From the NCBI RefSeq assembly GCF_907165205.1, contig NC_058192.1, positions 19,034,001-19,098,000 on the forward strand: 64,000 nt of DNA, written 5' to 3'. The stretch's first letter is position 1. Every line of letters starts with the position of its first letter. The translations under genes and the position numbers were made by a program. Below are positions 33,266 through 44,504 of this stretch, piece after piece. Source of the DNA: Coccinella septempunctata (lineage: Eukaryota; Arthropoda; Insecta; Coleoptera; Coccinellidae). The notes beneath the pieces were generated by a model, which did no database searches, had not been told where the DNA came from, and saw only the letters and a list, made by a program, of their open reading frames with translations.

Positions 33266-33976
33266 CCTCGAAATATATCGATACATCGCTGCTTTATTTC
33301 ACAATGTTTACATCTAAGTATGCAAGGTCAAATTATTTCTCCACCCCATTTTTGACTACGCCACTTATGAACGACAATAAGCGGCGTACCGGAAACGTGA
33401 ATAAATAAAAAAGGAAGGAAACTGGGCCCGGCCAGCCAGCCGGCGACTTACACACGTACGAAGAAACGGAACATGTCTCATCATTTTGAAATATCGTTTC
33501 AATTTCCTCGACCATATTCTTTTCCATGATAAATGCAGTTGTGTACACGGTTTTCGCGCGTTTCTTGCCGGGAAATTTATGGATCTCAATCCGTCTTATC
33601 CAATTTCGTATACATGGGAAAACGAGGGAAAAGGGTGTAGGAGATTTGGGAATTTATCGTATTTTCTCGATTATACTCAGTTATACGTTAGAATTGTTAC
33701 AAACAGATCTCTTAGTATTTCTGTACACGATAAAATTTGACAATCAGAAGAGGATATCTGCTTTTCTGCCAAACTAAGGAAAGGCGAATTGGACATTTCT
33801 CAGAAGGAAATTAAAAGAACTTTGAAATAAGGTGTCAGTCGACCCCAGTTCAGTAGTCAAAATTAAGTGGTTGTAGCACCCCCTCAAAGGGGGTTGCTTT
33901 TTCAAGACATTTGAGTACCACAAAATTTACCTCCCTACGAACATTTTATTGAAGGCACAACATGAACTAATATATA
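33266..33976. other. No gene recognised
   Basis: A moderately GC-rich patch at about 33350-33660 has overlapping frames on both strands and no family. CACCCCCTCAAAGGGGGTTG at 33877 is a small hairpin. Confidence 0.4.
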
Positions 33977-34670
33977 CAGGGTGAGTCTTTGACTCGTACA
34001 AATATTTTGACAGTAGATTCTTGGGGTCGAAAGAAACACTTTTTTTCTTTAACATTTTTTTCAAATCGGCTCGGTTTAAAAGATACAGGCTGTTGAAAAA
34101 CAATTAAAAAATATTATTTTGAGGTCTATCTCTCAAAAGGTTTCTTAAATGGAATAAATTTCGAAATATGGTTTTTCATTTATTCGATTAATCTCTTTCG
34201 AACACAAGATATCACCCACGACCTCCCGTTGTCTCATTATGACCATTACGTACCATAAAAATACCGAAAATTCAAAGAACCCAACTCTTGAAATTAAGTT
34301 GCACGCTATCTAATGAATGTTTGAACGTTTTGTAATATAAAAGTATTGCTCATATTTCATCGTATAATGAGCCATTTTCGAGTAATTTGATGAAAAATTA
34401 AAAAGTATCTGTGAAATTTGAAGAATTATGTACTTTGGCTGAATACAACTCTGTTTAACATATCCACAGATATGTAGTGCCACAGATTTAGCTAGATATT
34501 CTGAAAGAAATTTTGTTTTTCCGGGGGTGGCACAGCCCATTGTGAAAACTCAAAATGGCTATATCCTTTTATCAAGGCCGAATATAAAAAAAAAAGGTTA
34601 GGAAAAAGTGTTTATATTGTTCGCAAGAATCTAGTGTTGAAATATTTGTACGAGTCAAAGACTCACTCTG
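33977..34670 (+). mobile_element. TACAGGGTGAG-family element, copy 2
   Basis: It runs from CAGGGTGAGTCTTTGACTCG to ACTCACTCTG, flanked by TA. All internal landmarks of the 13953-14625 copy are present in the same order and orientation. Non-coding. Confidence 0.78.
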
Positions 34671-35234
34671 TATAGATATAATATGTGAAACATCGGGAGT
34701 GGCAGCTTTCAACTGAGACAACATCTGTAACTCTATAACAAAGATATTAGATATTCTTAAACATAAAATAGGAACAATATGATCTGCGCCAATAAGCTGT
34801 CGCTCTCTACTTCTAGGAAACAGGTTCAGGTAATATAACTTATTTTATCTGGAGTAATAAAAAATAGTGTTGATATTTCTGCGGCGATTTTTTTATTGTT
34901 TCACTTTTGGAACAGACTTCGATGCCATTCGCAAAACTTTGGCACGCACATGACGCTCATGCAACTAAATTTAACGCTATGATTTACGAGAGTCGAGGTA
35001 GGATTTTATTTCGATTTTAACGCGTGATACGTTCGAAAGTTTTCTGTGGAAATCGGTGACTCCCACACGTCGACACGTTCATTCATATAATTCACATGAC
35101 ACGTATAATACTCGATATAGGTTTTCCGCGAAAAACCTATCTACTTACTAACAATGACAATTTACAGTTCAAATCGAATTGGAAATTTTAAGAAATGTCT
35201 GCTTACTGCTATCGCTAAGAGAAAAGAGTATTTC
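34671..35234. other. No feature seen
   Basis: AT-rich. The frames here are short. Confidence 0.45.
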
Positions 35235-36267
35235 ACAAGGTGAATCTTTGACTCGTACACAAATATTTTAACAATAGATTCTTGAGGTCAAAAAAAAACA
35301 CTTTTTTCCTTTACAATTTTGTCCCGATTCGGCCCTGATAAAAAGATATAGCCATCTTAAGTTTTCATAATGAGCTGTGCCACCCCTGGAAAAACAAAAT
35401 TACCTTCAGAATAACAAGCTTAATCTGTGATACTACTTTGGATCTATCACACAGAGTTGTATTCAGAGTACCCAATTGTTGAAATTTCACAGATACCTAC
35501 TTTTTAATTTTTGAACATCAAATTACTAGAAAACGGCGCAGAATACTTTTATTTTACTGAACGTTCCTTAGATGTCAGTCAGCTCAGTTTTAAGAGTTGG
35601 GATCTCTGTATTTTTATGGTACGTAATGGTTATAATGAGAGAACTGGAAGATGTGGGTGATATCTTGTGTTCTAAAAAGATTAATTAAATAAAGGAAAAA
35701 CTATATTCCGAAATTCATTCCATTCGATGAAATCGTTTGTGTGGTAAAATTAAAAATAATAATAAGACAAATTTTTTCAGGAATTTGGAGTTTAATGTTT
35801 TTTTTGTTGAATTTCTTTAAATTTTTACCAACTTTTCGGATTCAATTTGATCCTTTATCAAGGCTAAAAAAGGTAACAAAGTATAGTTAAAATTTTTATT
35901 TTATTTTATTTTTTTTTTGGCAGAGTTCGCCCAGGTGAGCAAGAACAAGTACCCACCTCGAATTTACCTCAATCTAACAAGCATTTTTTGGAATGTCACA
36001 AGGAAAATTCTTTTTTCTCTCTTTTAGAAGTACAAGAGTGCGTTGAACAAAAAAGTTAGGTTAGAGTACAAATACAAATTTGTCTTATTGTTGATAACAT
36101 GGACGAAAATCCAGATACAGACTAAAAATAATATTTTTCTTTGGGTTTTCAACAGCCTGTATCTTTTAAACCGAGACTATTCGGAAAAAATGGTAAAGGA
36201 AAAAGGGTTTTTTTTGACCTCAAGAATCTACTGTTAAAATATTTGTCCGAGTCAAAGACTCACCCTG
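35235..36267 (-). mobile_element. TACAGGGTGAG-family element, copy 3, split by an insertion
   Basis: Reverse orientation: GTGCCACCCCTGG precedes TTTTCAACAGCCTGTATC. The right end GACTCACCCTG is intact; the left end (CACAAGGTGAATCTTTG) is degraded. At 35762-36122 it is interrupted by 361 bp flanked by the 11-bp direct repeat TAAAAATAATA. Confidence 0.72.
35762..36122. mobile_element. 361-bp insertion with 11-bp target duplication and a degenerate hammerhead-like motif
   Basis: TAAAAATAATA occurs at 35751-35761 and 36123-36133. AATAAGACAAATTT at its left edge is inverted near the right (AAATTTGTCTTATT, about 36079). On the minus strand TTGATAAAGGAT, loop, ATCCGAAAAGTT (about 35835-35876) has the same layout as the 23.4 kb hammerhead, with changed core bases. 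A Penelope-like or other target-primed retroelement end is possible. Confidence 0.55.
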
Positions 36268-36867
36268 TATAACAATTTATTATTTTCCTTAAGAACCAGA
36301 TATCATTTATGAAGGAGCAAGAAGAAGTAGCCTTAGTTGGATACTCGGTTAGACATGGCTCCCCCTCTTTTTGAATCCGATTTCTTTCCTTACTGTTTTC
36401 ATTCTTCATTTATGTAGATTAGAAACAAAGGTTTTAAATAGATAACAAAATTATAGTTTATACTATAGTATAGGTTCGATACATGTCACATCCTAGAAAT
36501 CTCATCAATTTTTTCTTGCACTTCTCGAGGTAACAAATGGGGTGAACAAAATAAAATAAAAAAACTTTTGATCTTTTTTTTGTGATGTTGAGGGTTCGTA
36601 GAAGAGAATATGCACAAAATAAAGAAATGGAAAGAAAACAAATAACAAACAATTTTGACAATTGTATTATACTGTTTTTAATGTGTTAATTATGTAAAAT
36701 TGTTATTACGGATTCGATGTTTTTTCTAAATTTGTTATGTTCACATCAATAAATTTTTTCAGTCTTGATAAAGGCACGAAGGATGCGAAGCGTTGATGAT
36801 AATTTGTATATAGAAGAAGGAAGAATAAAGAAACTTGTCCAATTGCCTGATAACATTTCTAATTATC

Positions 36868-36913
<46 letters not shown>

Positions 36914-38539
36914 TGCGGTAAATAGGTCCTCTTCTAATAGCCCTATTTCATGGTATGGGTCCTCCGGCTGCGATAAGTCGTCCGTATACGGAGGACCTAA
37001 CACATCGCGTGTTAAATGCTTCCTCATAGCATAAGCAACCACCTGGCAAAATTTCAGCGGGACGACTTAGAGCTGATTTTTGTCGATTTTGAATACTTTA
37101 GTTCCGGCAGTTGTCGCGTTGAACCAGGAGGGCGCTTTCACGCGTATATTGAGTTGTATATTTTTGAGCGTTCTACATAGGATCGGTCCTCCTCGATTAT
37201 ACAAAATTTTTCAGTACACCGTATTTTGGTCTTCCGTGTTTTCGGCAACACTGTATGAATTCGGGAATCGTACATTACGCTTTGTGTAGATGTTGGATTA
37301 TTCCATGAGTTTCTGTTTTCAATATCTTGTTCGCAGGTGTAAGGGGATAAGTCATGGTGAACTTACAGGAGGGCCATTTGAAAACGAAACAGAATGTGGC
37401 GAATTGGTCACATTCGTTGAAAACGGCGATTTTTGTTTGAAGGGGACACTTTTTGTTTCATAATTTATTAGTAAAATAGCCTTCCCTTGAACGTGGCAGC
37501 TCAACTTTTGAATAGGGAAGATAGGTTGTGTGATACCTCATATTATGAAAGCTTATGAAGTCAGATTTTTATTTTTGTCCTTTTTTCGAAAATCTTATTG
37601 AATTAGACTAATTTATGGATGTTCATAATATTACAGAATATTTTCTAAAAATTGTGAAAAAAATTTCATTTTAGAACTATGGGTTCTTAGACATTTAAGA
37701 AGTGAAATAGCCACCCCCTAAGCGGGGTGGTTATCCCTCTCGAATTTTCAGTAGGGAAAAATTGGCCATGTGATATATCATTTGTAATCACAGCACTTTA
37801 GGTTTCTGATATGAAAACTTATTTAATAAAATTCAATTATTAATGGTTTTTCCTCGAATCACCTGTGATCTTCCATAAATTTTTCTCAAAGATGTCATAT
37901 TCTTTGATTCTGAATTTCTGTATTTTTTGGTACTTCGACATTTATTGGCGAAGAGTTTTCATTTCCCGCTACAAATATCGGCACTTATTGATTTACCTCG
38001 TGTTCGGAATGGAACTGTTGATAATTCCTTTTTTGTTATATCTAATAAAGATTATTCTTGTGTCCTCCAGCCGTTTATTGCAATCAAATCACAATGAAAC
38101 CACGATTTTCATTTCACTTAATTTCTTTCGTAGATTAGTTCAATTGTTTATCCTGCGTTCATTCGAAATCATGGTTCACACAATTACAGAGAGGCTGGAA
38201 ATTATTTCACTTCTTTCGAAAATAATCTATGTGCTAAGCTAAGAGAACGGCTGAACTATTCAATCAGCTTCATTTGGATCGAAATGTAAATCGAAAGTAC
38301 GTATTCGAGTTAATGGCATAGTTCCGAGAAACTGGTTCAATGTGTATTGAAAAGTGAAATGTAAAACTGAATGAAGGGGTGAATGTGACAGTTCTTGGTC
38401 CGGTGGCTCTCAATCCAAGATCGAGTACGAGGCAACTTGCAACAGAATCTGGTTCTCAGCGTAGCATTTTGAACATTTCAAAGCGCCATAAATTCCATCC
38501 GTACAAATTCCATCTTTTACATACCCTGCAGATCTGGAA
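36268..38539. other. No gene supported; contains a TA microsatellite at 36870-36911
   Basis: A 125-codon plus frame at 37865-38242 is hydrophobic and AT-rich without a domain. GATAAAGGCACGAAGGATGC at 36772, followed by GAAGCGTTG, is another very degenerate stem-GAA motif. Short hairpins such as GCCACCCCCTAAGCGGGGTG (37692) occur. Confidence 0.4.
36870..36911. repeat. TA dinucleotide microsatellite
   Basis: An uninterrupted TA run of about 42 bp. It is followed by CCTGCGGTAAATAGGTCCTC, similar in layout to the flank of the larger run at 45657-45752. Confidence 0.9.
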
Positions 38540-39375
38540 TTTTGTTCATTTATTCATTCATTGCTGTATCCCGTTACCAAGAATATATCTACAAAAAGAC
38601 TCCAAAAAAAAAAAACAATTCCTTAGGGCTACATGCGACTGTGTGCCCTCCTGTGACTGAAAAAGCCCACCCGTGACCCACAGATTGAGCATGTAGATAC
38701 CACAGATATAGGTTTAAACTTTTAAACTATCTGAAGAATAAGTGATCAAAATCACACTCCGGGCATGGATAGTCACTGACCAGATCTGGCCGCCGCTGTA
38801 TTTCTCTGGAGTCTCCATTATAACTGTGGACCAGAGACCTCCACTGTGATCTGTCTAACGCTAGTTGTTCCCAGTTATGATTGGTATTAACTGATATTAG
38901 AGATTGATGCAGTATATCCTTAAACCGCTTAAACCACCTCCTGGTTTCCGAGCTCCCAGTGTGAATTCGACACACAGAGCTTTTTTGTGGAGTCTTGTGT
39001 CTTGCATCCTCAGAATGTGGCCACTCCATCTGAGAAGGGACCTCGTTACTTGAGTCTCAATAGTAATACAACTTGCGCGCTGCAAGACTTCTGCATTTGA
39101 AACTTCATGGAACCATGTGCATAATTTGTCTCAGACGACGTTGTTTTGTTTGCTATTTAATATGTCGTCTGTAGAGCCTCCAGAATTCGCTTCCGTAAAG
39201 AAGCGTTAGGAGGACCACTAAGCAGCTGTTTTAGTCTTCAGGTTGATCCCGTGATTTTGAAACACTCTGTCCTTTAGTTTCGAGAATGTCCGTGAGGCCG
39301 AAATACAGTTGTATATTTCTCTGTTCAGGTTAGCCAAAGAGTGTTAATGAAGCTTCTCAAGTATTTGAACTGTTC
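38540..39375 (-). pseudogene. LINE reverse transcriptase C-terminus, copy 3, degraded
   Basis: On the minus strand it carries the same tail as the 4.2 and 25.7 kb copies: LRWSGHILRMQDTRL, GARKPGG, NTNHNWEQLALDRSQWRSLV and SDYPCPEC. The finger is interrupted by about 70 bp of unrelated sequence near 38685-38755. Several frame breaks are present. The 3' end again has the GTATCCCGTTACC block and AATGAATGAATGAA units. It directly abuts the right-hand LINE at 39555-42300. Confidence 0.8.
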
Positions 39376-39554
39376 GACCTGTCGATGTTATACCGCTCGT
39401 GTTCGGTCGCCAGAGTCTCGTTTGTAAAAACTGCGAGTAGGTAAGGTTGGCATTTGAGTGGAGAGGCTTTAAAACGCCTTTCTCCTTCATCTTACATTCT
39501 GTTAGTTCCAGAACTGTCGACAAAAATCGGCAAGAGTTTTGTAATGGCTCACAA

Positions 39555-42300
39555 TTATTATTATTATTATTATTATTATTATAAAATGGTAAAGAGTTGA
39601 GGCTGAGCCTATAAACTCTCAAAAAAGAGAAAAAAAAATAAGCATATGAAAAATACACCAAAAAAAGTGAGATACAAAGGAAAAGAAAGGAAACTGACAA
39701 CTCCACAAGTAGCACTCACTCGCGACGAATCCAAGCATCATAGCTATTCTTAAAGGCATTCACAGAAACTGATTCCACCACCGATGAAGGTAGAGAGTTC
39801 CACACCGAAAACACGCGGTTTGTGATAAAATACTGCCTTTGCTGTGTTTTGAAGTTCTCCTTCCTCAGTTTGTAAGCGTGACCTCGAAGACGGTCGTCAA
39901 GATTCAACTTGAAGAGACTGCTGAGGTCAACTCCGAAAAAGTTGTGGAGAGCACGGTAGGTTATGATGAGATCCCCACGTTGCCTTCTTTCATCAAACGT
40001 AGACAGCTTCATGATGGACAGTCTTTCACCGTAGCTGGGACGCGAAATGCCGTAAGGTATACGAGTTGCCCGTCGCTGGACGCTCTCCAACAACGCTGAA
40101 TCCCTAGCCAATAATGGACCCCAAACAGGGCCAGCAAACTCTAATATAGGTCTTACGTAAAGCTTGTAAAGGGTAGCACACGTGGAGGGATCACACCCAC
40201 CAAAAGCTTTCTGAAACATGAACAAGGCTCTTTTGGCCTTGCTCACCGTATGGAAAATGTGGTCGGACCAACTTAGGTTCTCCGTAACAATGACACCAAG
40301 GTCAGTATGACTACTACAAGTTGAAAGGGGTTTGTTGTTCAGGAAGTACTGACGGCGAGGATTGTGGGCACCCAAGTGCAGAACCACACACTTCTCATAG
40401 TTAAGCGGTAATCTCCACTCTCGGCACCAACGGTTCAATTTCTCCAGGTCTTCTTGAATTAGACGAGCTGCCACGTTGGGATTCCCGAACAATTTGGTAT
40501 CATCGGCAAATTGAGAACACCGAGATTTGAAGATCCTAGGTAGATCGGAGATGTACAGGAGGAAAAGCAGTGGACCCAAAACAGAGCCCTGCGGAACTCC
40601 ACTTCCAACAGGTCTTACCGAAGAGACAGATTTACCGACACGAACCTGAAAGGTTCGATTGGTTAGAAAAGCTTTAATCCATGAAAGCAGGAGGCCACGG
40701 ATTCCAAGATGTTCGAGCTTACGCAGAAGAAGATCATGTGGAACACGGTCGAATGCTCTAGAGAAATCAAGGTAAACAATATCAACTGGGGAAGCTTTAT
40801 CTAAAGACTCAGACCAGGAATTAATGCATTCAAGCAGGTTAGTAATGACTGATCTGCCAGGAAGGAAGCCGTGTTGACATTCGGGAATAAGGTTGCTGCT
40901 AAGTGCAAACTGGAGGACACTATTCTGTATAATTTTCTCACATACCTTCGCCACAACCGGTACCAAACTAATTGGACGATAATTTTCTGCGTTATATTTA
41001 TCTCCTTTTTTGTAAATTGGAGTAACAAGTGCATTTCGCCAGGCAGAGGGTAGACTAGATGTTTCTAGAGAACGTGCGTATATTATAGAAAGAGGATAGG
41101 AAAGAGGTTGGGCACACTCCTTAAGTACTCTAGCAGAAATACCATCGGCACCAGGAGAAGAGTTAACGTTGAGAGCTGAAAGATGGGCTTCAACGACTGC
41201 GGGGCTGAAAGTAGACTCGGTTATTTCCAGAAAATTCCTGTCAACGTTCAATGGTGGAAGTTGGTGGGTCCCTCTTGTGAAAGAGGCAGCAAAGGTATCA
41301 GCCAGCACGTCCGCTGTCTCTTCGGGGCCGGAGCAAGGAGTGTTGTTGGAATTAAGAACCAACGGTATGTCGACTTTAGAGTTAAGGGCTGATCTCACGT
41401 ATTTAAAGAATTTTTTATTGTTCTTTGAGTGTATAAGCTTGGATTCGAAGTTCTTTTTGGCATTGGCAATTACTGAAGAGAGTAAGTTGGAGAAACTTCG
41501 ATGGTCTTCGTAGTCTCTTATTTGTTTACGGCGTAGATAACGTTGCCATATGGACTTCTTGTGACGTATTAGCCTAAGGATATTTTGGTCGATCCAGGGC
41601 TTCGCTGGTATGTGAACAATATTCCTTTTAAACGAGCATTCATTTGTTAAGTTACGAAGTGTCGTTGTGAACACAGCCCACATTTCCTCAACATCCATGG
41701 AAGGCGTGAGAAGAGTACTCCAGTCGACCTCTCCAAGTCTGCGACATAGCTGATGGTAGTCTATGAATTCAAGTTGTTTGCTTGACTTCTTGGATGGAAT
41801 TCGAGATTTCAGTTGAATAGTGGAGAGTAGAATAATGTGGTCCGACTTGCCCAGAGGTGGATATTGTTCAATCTTCTGCACAAGGTCGGCGTCGTTCGTG
41901 AGCACTAGGTCCAGAAGGGAGGGCGTCTGTAAATTACGAAAGCGCGTAGGGAAGTCCACCAGCTGAAAGAGGTTGTGGTCACGGACAGTGTCAACAAAAA
42001 TGCTAGATGCCGAATTGTAGATCTTGGGTGTCAGAGGCCACTCGACATCAGGCATGTTAAAATCTCCAGCTATATAAAGGTTGCGTTTGGTTGCCGAAAG
42101 ATCACCAAGGTGGGCGGCCAAAGAAGCATCGGATTGGCAAGGTCGAGGGCGATAAATACAGCCAACGGTCAAGAAGCACGACTTCTCATCCAACAGATCG
42201 AGGAATATATGATTTAGTGTTGAGTGTGTAGGTACATGCGTCAGAACTCGCAAGTTCAGGTAGGTAGGTAGACACCTGTCAGCGACGCGCATTGCTGTAT
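39555..42300 (-). mobile_element. 5'-truncated Jockey/CR1-group LINE copy
   Basis: The copy comprises ORF2 (39716-42292) and a 3' untranslated region of about 160 bp ending in an (AAT)n tail on the minus strand (ATT run 39555-39585 on the plus strand). Its 5' break falls inside the endonuclease domain near 42300. ORF1 and the first part of the endonuclease are missing. A clear target duplication could not be defined. Confidence 0.85.
39716..42292 (-). CDS. LINE ORF2: partial endonuclease plus complete reverse transcriptase, 858 codons
   Basis: The frame is uninterrupted. Residues 45-152 are the C-terminal half of an exonuclease/endonuclease/phosphatase domain (GCIYRPR, AGDFN at 75-79, SDH at 150-152). 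RT motifs follow: PGADGI 380-385, TPIYKKGD about 424, YLDFSRAFD 507-515, GVPQGSVLGP 565-574, FADD 595-598 (F replaces the usual Y/A), then a thumb with HTDLGVIVTENLSWSDH. There is no RNase H. The protein ends WIRRE then TGA. The open frame over 2.5 kb implies a recent insertion, but without the endonuclease N-terminus it should be unable to nick target DNA. The first visible Met is probably internal, not a real start. Confidence 0.9.
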   Translation of the reverse strand: MRVADRCLPTYLNLRVLTHVPTHSTLNHIFLDLLDEKSCFLTVGCIYRPRPCQSDASLAAHLGDLSATKRNLYIAGDFNMPDVEWPLTPKIYNSASSIFVDTVRDHNLFQLVDFPTRFRNLQTPSLLDLVLTNDADLVQKIEQYPPLGKSDHIILLSTIQLKSRIPSKKSSKQLEFIDYHQLCRRLGEVDWSTLLTPSMDVEEMWAVFTTTLRNLTNECSFKRNIVHIPAKPWIDQNILRLIRHKKSIWQRYLRRKQIRDYEDHRSFSNLLSSVIANAKKNFESKLIHSKNNKKFFKYVRSALNSKVDIPLVLNSNNTPCSGPEETADVLADTFAASFTRGTHQLPPLNVDRNFLEITESTFSPAVVEAHLSALNVNSSPGADGISARVLKECAQPLSYPLSIIYARSLETSSLPSAWRNALVTPIYKKGDKYNAENYRPISLVPVVAKVCEKIIQNSVLQFALSSNLIPECQHGFLPGRSVITNLLECINSWSESLDKASPVDIVYLDFSRAFDRVPHDLLLRKLEHLGIRGLLLSWIKAFLTNRTFQVRVGKSVSSVRPVGSGVPQGSVLGPLLFLLYISDLPRIFKSRCSQFADDTKLFGNPNVAARLIQEDLEKLNRWCREWRLPLNYEKCVVLHLGAHNPRRQYFLNNKPLSTCSSHTDLGVIVTENLSWSDHIFHTVSKAKRALFMFQKAFGGCDPSTCATLYKLYVRPILEFAGPVWGPLLARDSALLESVQRRATRIPYGISRPSYGERLSIMKLSTFDERRQRGDLIITYRALHNFFGVDLSSLFKLNLDDRLRGHAYKLRKENFKTQQRQYFITNRVFSVWNSLPSSVVESVSVNAFKNSYDAWIRRE

Positions 42301-42502
42301 AAAAAATTACAATATCCGCATTTTGAGCGTATGCTGACTGCCTCTGTTCTATTCATCTGACTCTTCTATTCTCAAATAATATATGATAATTAAACAGTAA
42401 AATCATTTTCAGCCATTCTTCTTCTTCTTCTACGTGCGGTGCCCCACCGGGCTGAACTGAGGCCTCGTGACCCATTGTTCGTCCGCTTGTAGTTGGAGAG
42501 GC

Positions 42503-42700
42503 TTAAACTCTGTGACATGCTGACAAAAATGCCACAAGTCGACAGAGAGGTGTCTCTTTCACCATAGAAGTTGTGGGTGTTCTGTTTCCTAGGTGTGTCA
42601 TCCTTAAGTCTTCAAGGTTGATACAGAAGAACAAAATGTGTTCAACCGTTTCCTCCGTGCTCCTGCACCAGCGGCACAGGGAACAGCTAGTCAGTCCCAT
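42503..42700 (-). pseudogene. CCHC-like C-terminal tail of the same LINE
   Basis: SLCRWCRSTEETVEHILFFC with C-x2-C...H-x4-C spacing, then NLEDLRMTHLG. It is out of frame with the RNase H part upstream. Equivalent tails occur at 21.9 and 49.7 kb. Confidence 0.8.
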
Positions 42701-42765
42701 TCTATTTATGTAAGTGTTTATTAAACAAATGGCCAGTCAATTGCTCCAGTCACTAGACTCAGTTG

Positions 42766-43863
42766 TTACCTCTCGAGAGCTAAGAGTTTTTTGACCTCAG
42801 GCACAGAGGATGAGAGAAGCCTCGACTGTGTAAGACCACCTCTCATGCTCCATCCAGAGGAAAATTTCCTGTCCAGCCAACTATTGAAGAAGTTCTTGAC
42901 AGATGTACGACAGATAGGCAGCGCCGGTCCCGGACCAACAAAAGCTGAGCGGGCTCCCTGCTTTGCAAGTATGTCTGCCTTCTCGTTTCCCGGAAGTCCT
43001 GCGTCAGCCGGGCACCAGATAACTTTCACAATGTTATCAGAGCCTATATCCCGCAGAGCTTCTTTGCATTCCTTTACTAGGTGTGAGTTAAACCTTTCCT
43101 CAGAAAGGGATTTCAGGGTTCCCTGACTGTCACAACAAATATAGATGTTGTGTTTTCCGGAGTACCCTCTGCGGATATTCTCCAGTGTGCAGGCTAAAAC
43201 AGCATACAGTTCAGCCTGCACTATGGAACAATCCTTCCCTAGTGGGATGGATAGATTGAAACGAGGTCCCACAATTCCCACTCCAGTCCCTGTGGGCATC
43301 ACAGAGCCATCGGTGAACAAAGTGGGACCTTCAGGCTCAAGAAGCCTGTTTGGTGTAGACCATAGGTCCCTGTCAGGGACAATTACCCTGTAGGGTTCGG
43401 CAAAGTAGAAGCTGGTGCCCGCGCGGTCCCCTCTATGGAGAAGGGATGCGTTGGCATCCTCCACCATGTTAAGAGCCCTCGCATGCCCCCTGAATAGTCC
43501 TCTATCGCGCCATTGTCCCTGTCCCCAAACTCTAAGAGCTGTCTTCATAGCCACCTGTGTTACTACAAGGTCCAAATGTGGTAGGCCCAGCAGACACTCC
43601 ATAGCTGCCGTAGGGGTGGATCTCAGAGCGCCTGTGATGGTTAGACATGCGTTCCTCTGACATCTAGTCATAATGGTGCGGCTGGAGTTCTTCCCCATGG
43701 AAGTCCACCACACCTGTGATGCGTAGGTAAGGATAGGCCTCACCACTACAGTGTACAACCAGTGCATATTGTGTGGTTTGAAGCCCCATCCTTCACCAAG
43801 CACTCTCCGAGTAGACCAAAAAATTACATTAGCCTTGCTCGATTGAGTCTCAATGTGTCTCAA
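42766..43863 (-). pseudogene. RT thumb plus RNase H domain, truncated
   Basis: 365 codons are open from the insertion edge. Residues 30-110 are the post-RT region (VVRPILTYASQVWW; STPTAAMECLLGLPHLDL). Residues 180-300 are RNase H with the four acidic residues visible: D185 (FTDGS), E218 (QAELYA), D245 (CCDSQG), D297 (GNEKAD). The usual His of the xPGHxG motif is changed (CPADAGLPGNE), which would impair activity. A stop follows LLALER, and the CCHC tail (42503-42700) is in another frame, so the copy is broken. Confidence 0.85.
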
Positions 43864-43875
43864 TTTTCAGCCATT

Positions 43876-44504
43876 ACAAAACTCTTCCACTGTCATGACG
43901 ACAACCTCGGCGACAACTTATGAGGGATGCTGACCCCGGACCCGCCGTATTCCACAAAAATGCGGTCTGACCAAGTAGAGAAAGTTCTCCATATTCTTTG
44001 CACTATATACTAGTTTCCTGAAAATTTTCAATTATAAAACATTTTCAGAACATGTTGTAATTTTTCATATCGAGATCAAAGCGCGTCGCCGCCAGGTGTT
44101 CCACTTCCTGATCTTGCGAGTGGGTGCTGACTCATGTACAATCCCAAAACTAAATAATATTTAATTTTGGACCATAACAAAACTCTGGATCATTTTTGTT
44201 GCCAACTCTCGGACCAAGTGAAGTGATGAGTGAGCGATTGGCCAATGATCTAAATTTCGTTTTTAATATTTGTTCTATAGATGAATGTTCGTTTTCTCTC
44301 AACGGTGGGGCAATGAAAATCCCAAATTAACTTTGTAAATTTATACACAACACCAAGAAAAACTGAATGTTTCGGCATGAATCTTTGGTGATCGCATAAA
44401 TGGCACTTTTTTCTTACCAGGAAATCTGAATGGAGATACATTCAAAACCACAGTGATTCAATATGTTGACTGACATTATAGAGAATAATGAGCAGTATTC
44501 AGAA
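43876..44504. other. No feature seen
   Basis: Mixed composition, no domain-like frame. Confidence 0.4.

Larger units (their letters stand above)
42405..43875 (-). mobile_element. 5'-truncated RNase H LINE insertion with 13-bp target duplication
   Basis: ATTTTCAGCCATT flanks the insert at 42405-42417 and 43863-43875. On the minus strand the 3' end is a GAA run directly against the duplication, as expected for target-primed insertion. The insert is 1445 bp and holds the RT thumb, RNase H and CCHC tail. A related 288-bp stub is at 49627-49914. Confidence 0.88.

Noticed and set aside
36865..36915. CRISPR-like or satellite array
   Set aside because: It is a simple TA microsatellite, and the organism is eukaryotic.
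37865..38242. 125-codon hydrophobic frame resembling a membrane protein
   Set aside because: AT-rich DNA yields Phe/Leu/Ile-rich frames by composition. No receptor-type signature such as a conserved C-terminal motif was seen.
39839..41513. Plus-strand frames inside the 858-codon LINE ORF
   Set aside because: Antisense shadows of the minus-strand reverse transcriptase.
42791..43660. Plus-strand frames of 81-111 codons
   Set aside because: Antisense shadows of the RNase H LINE at 42766-43863.
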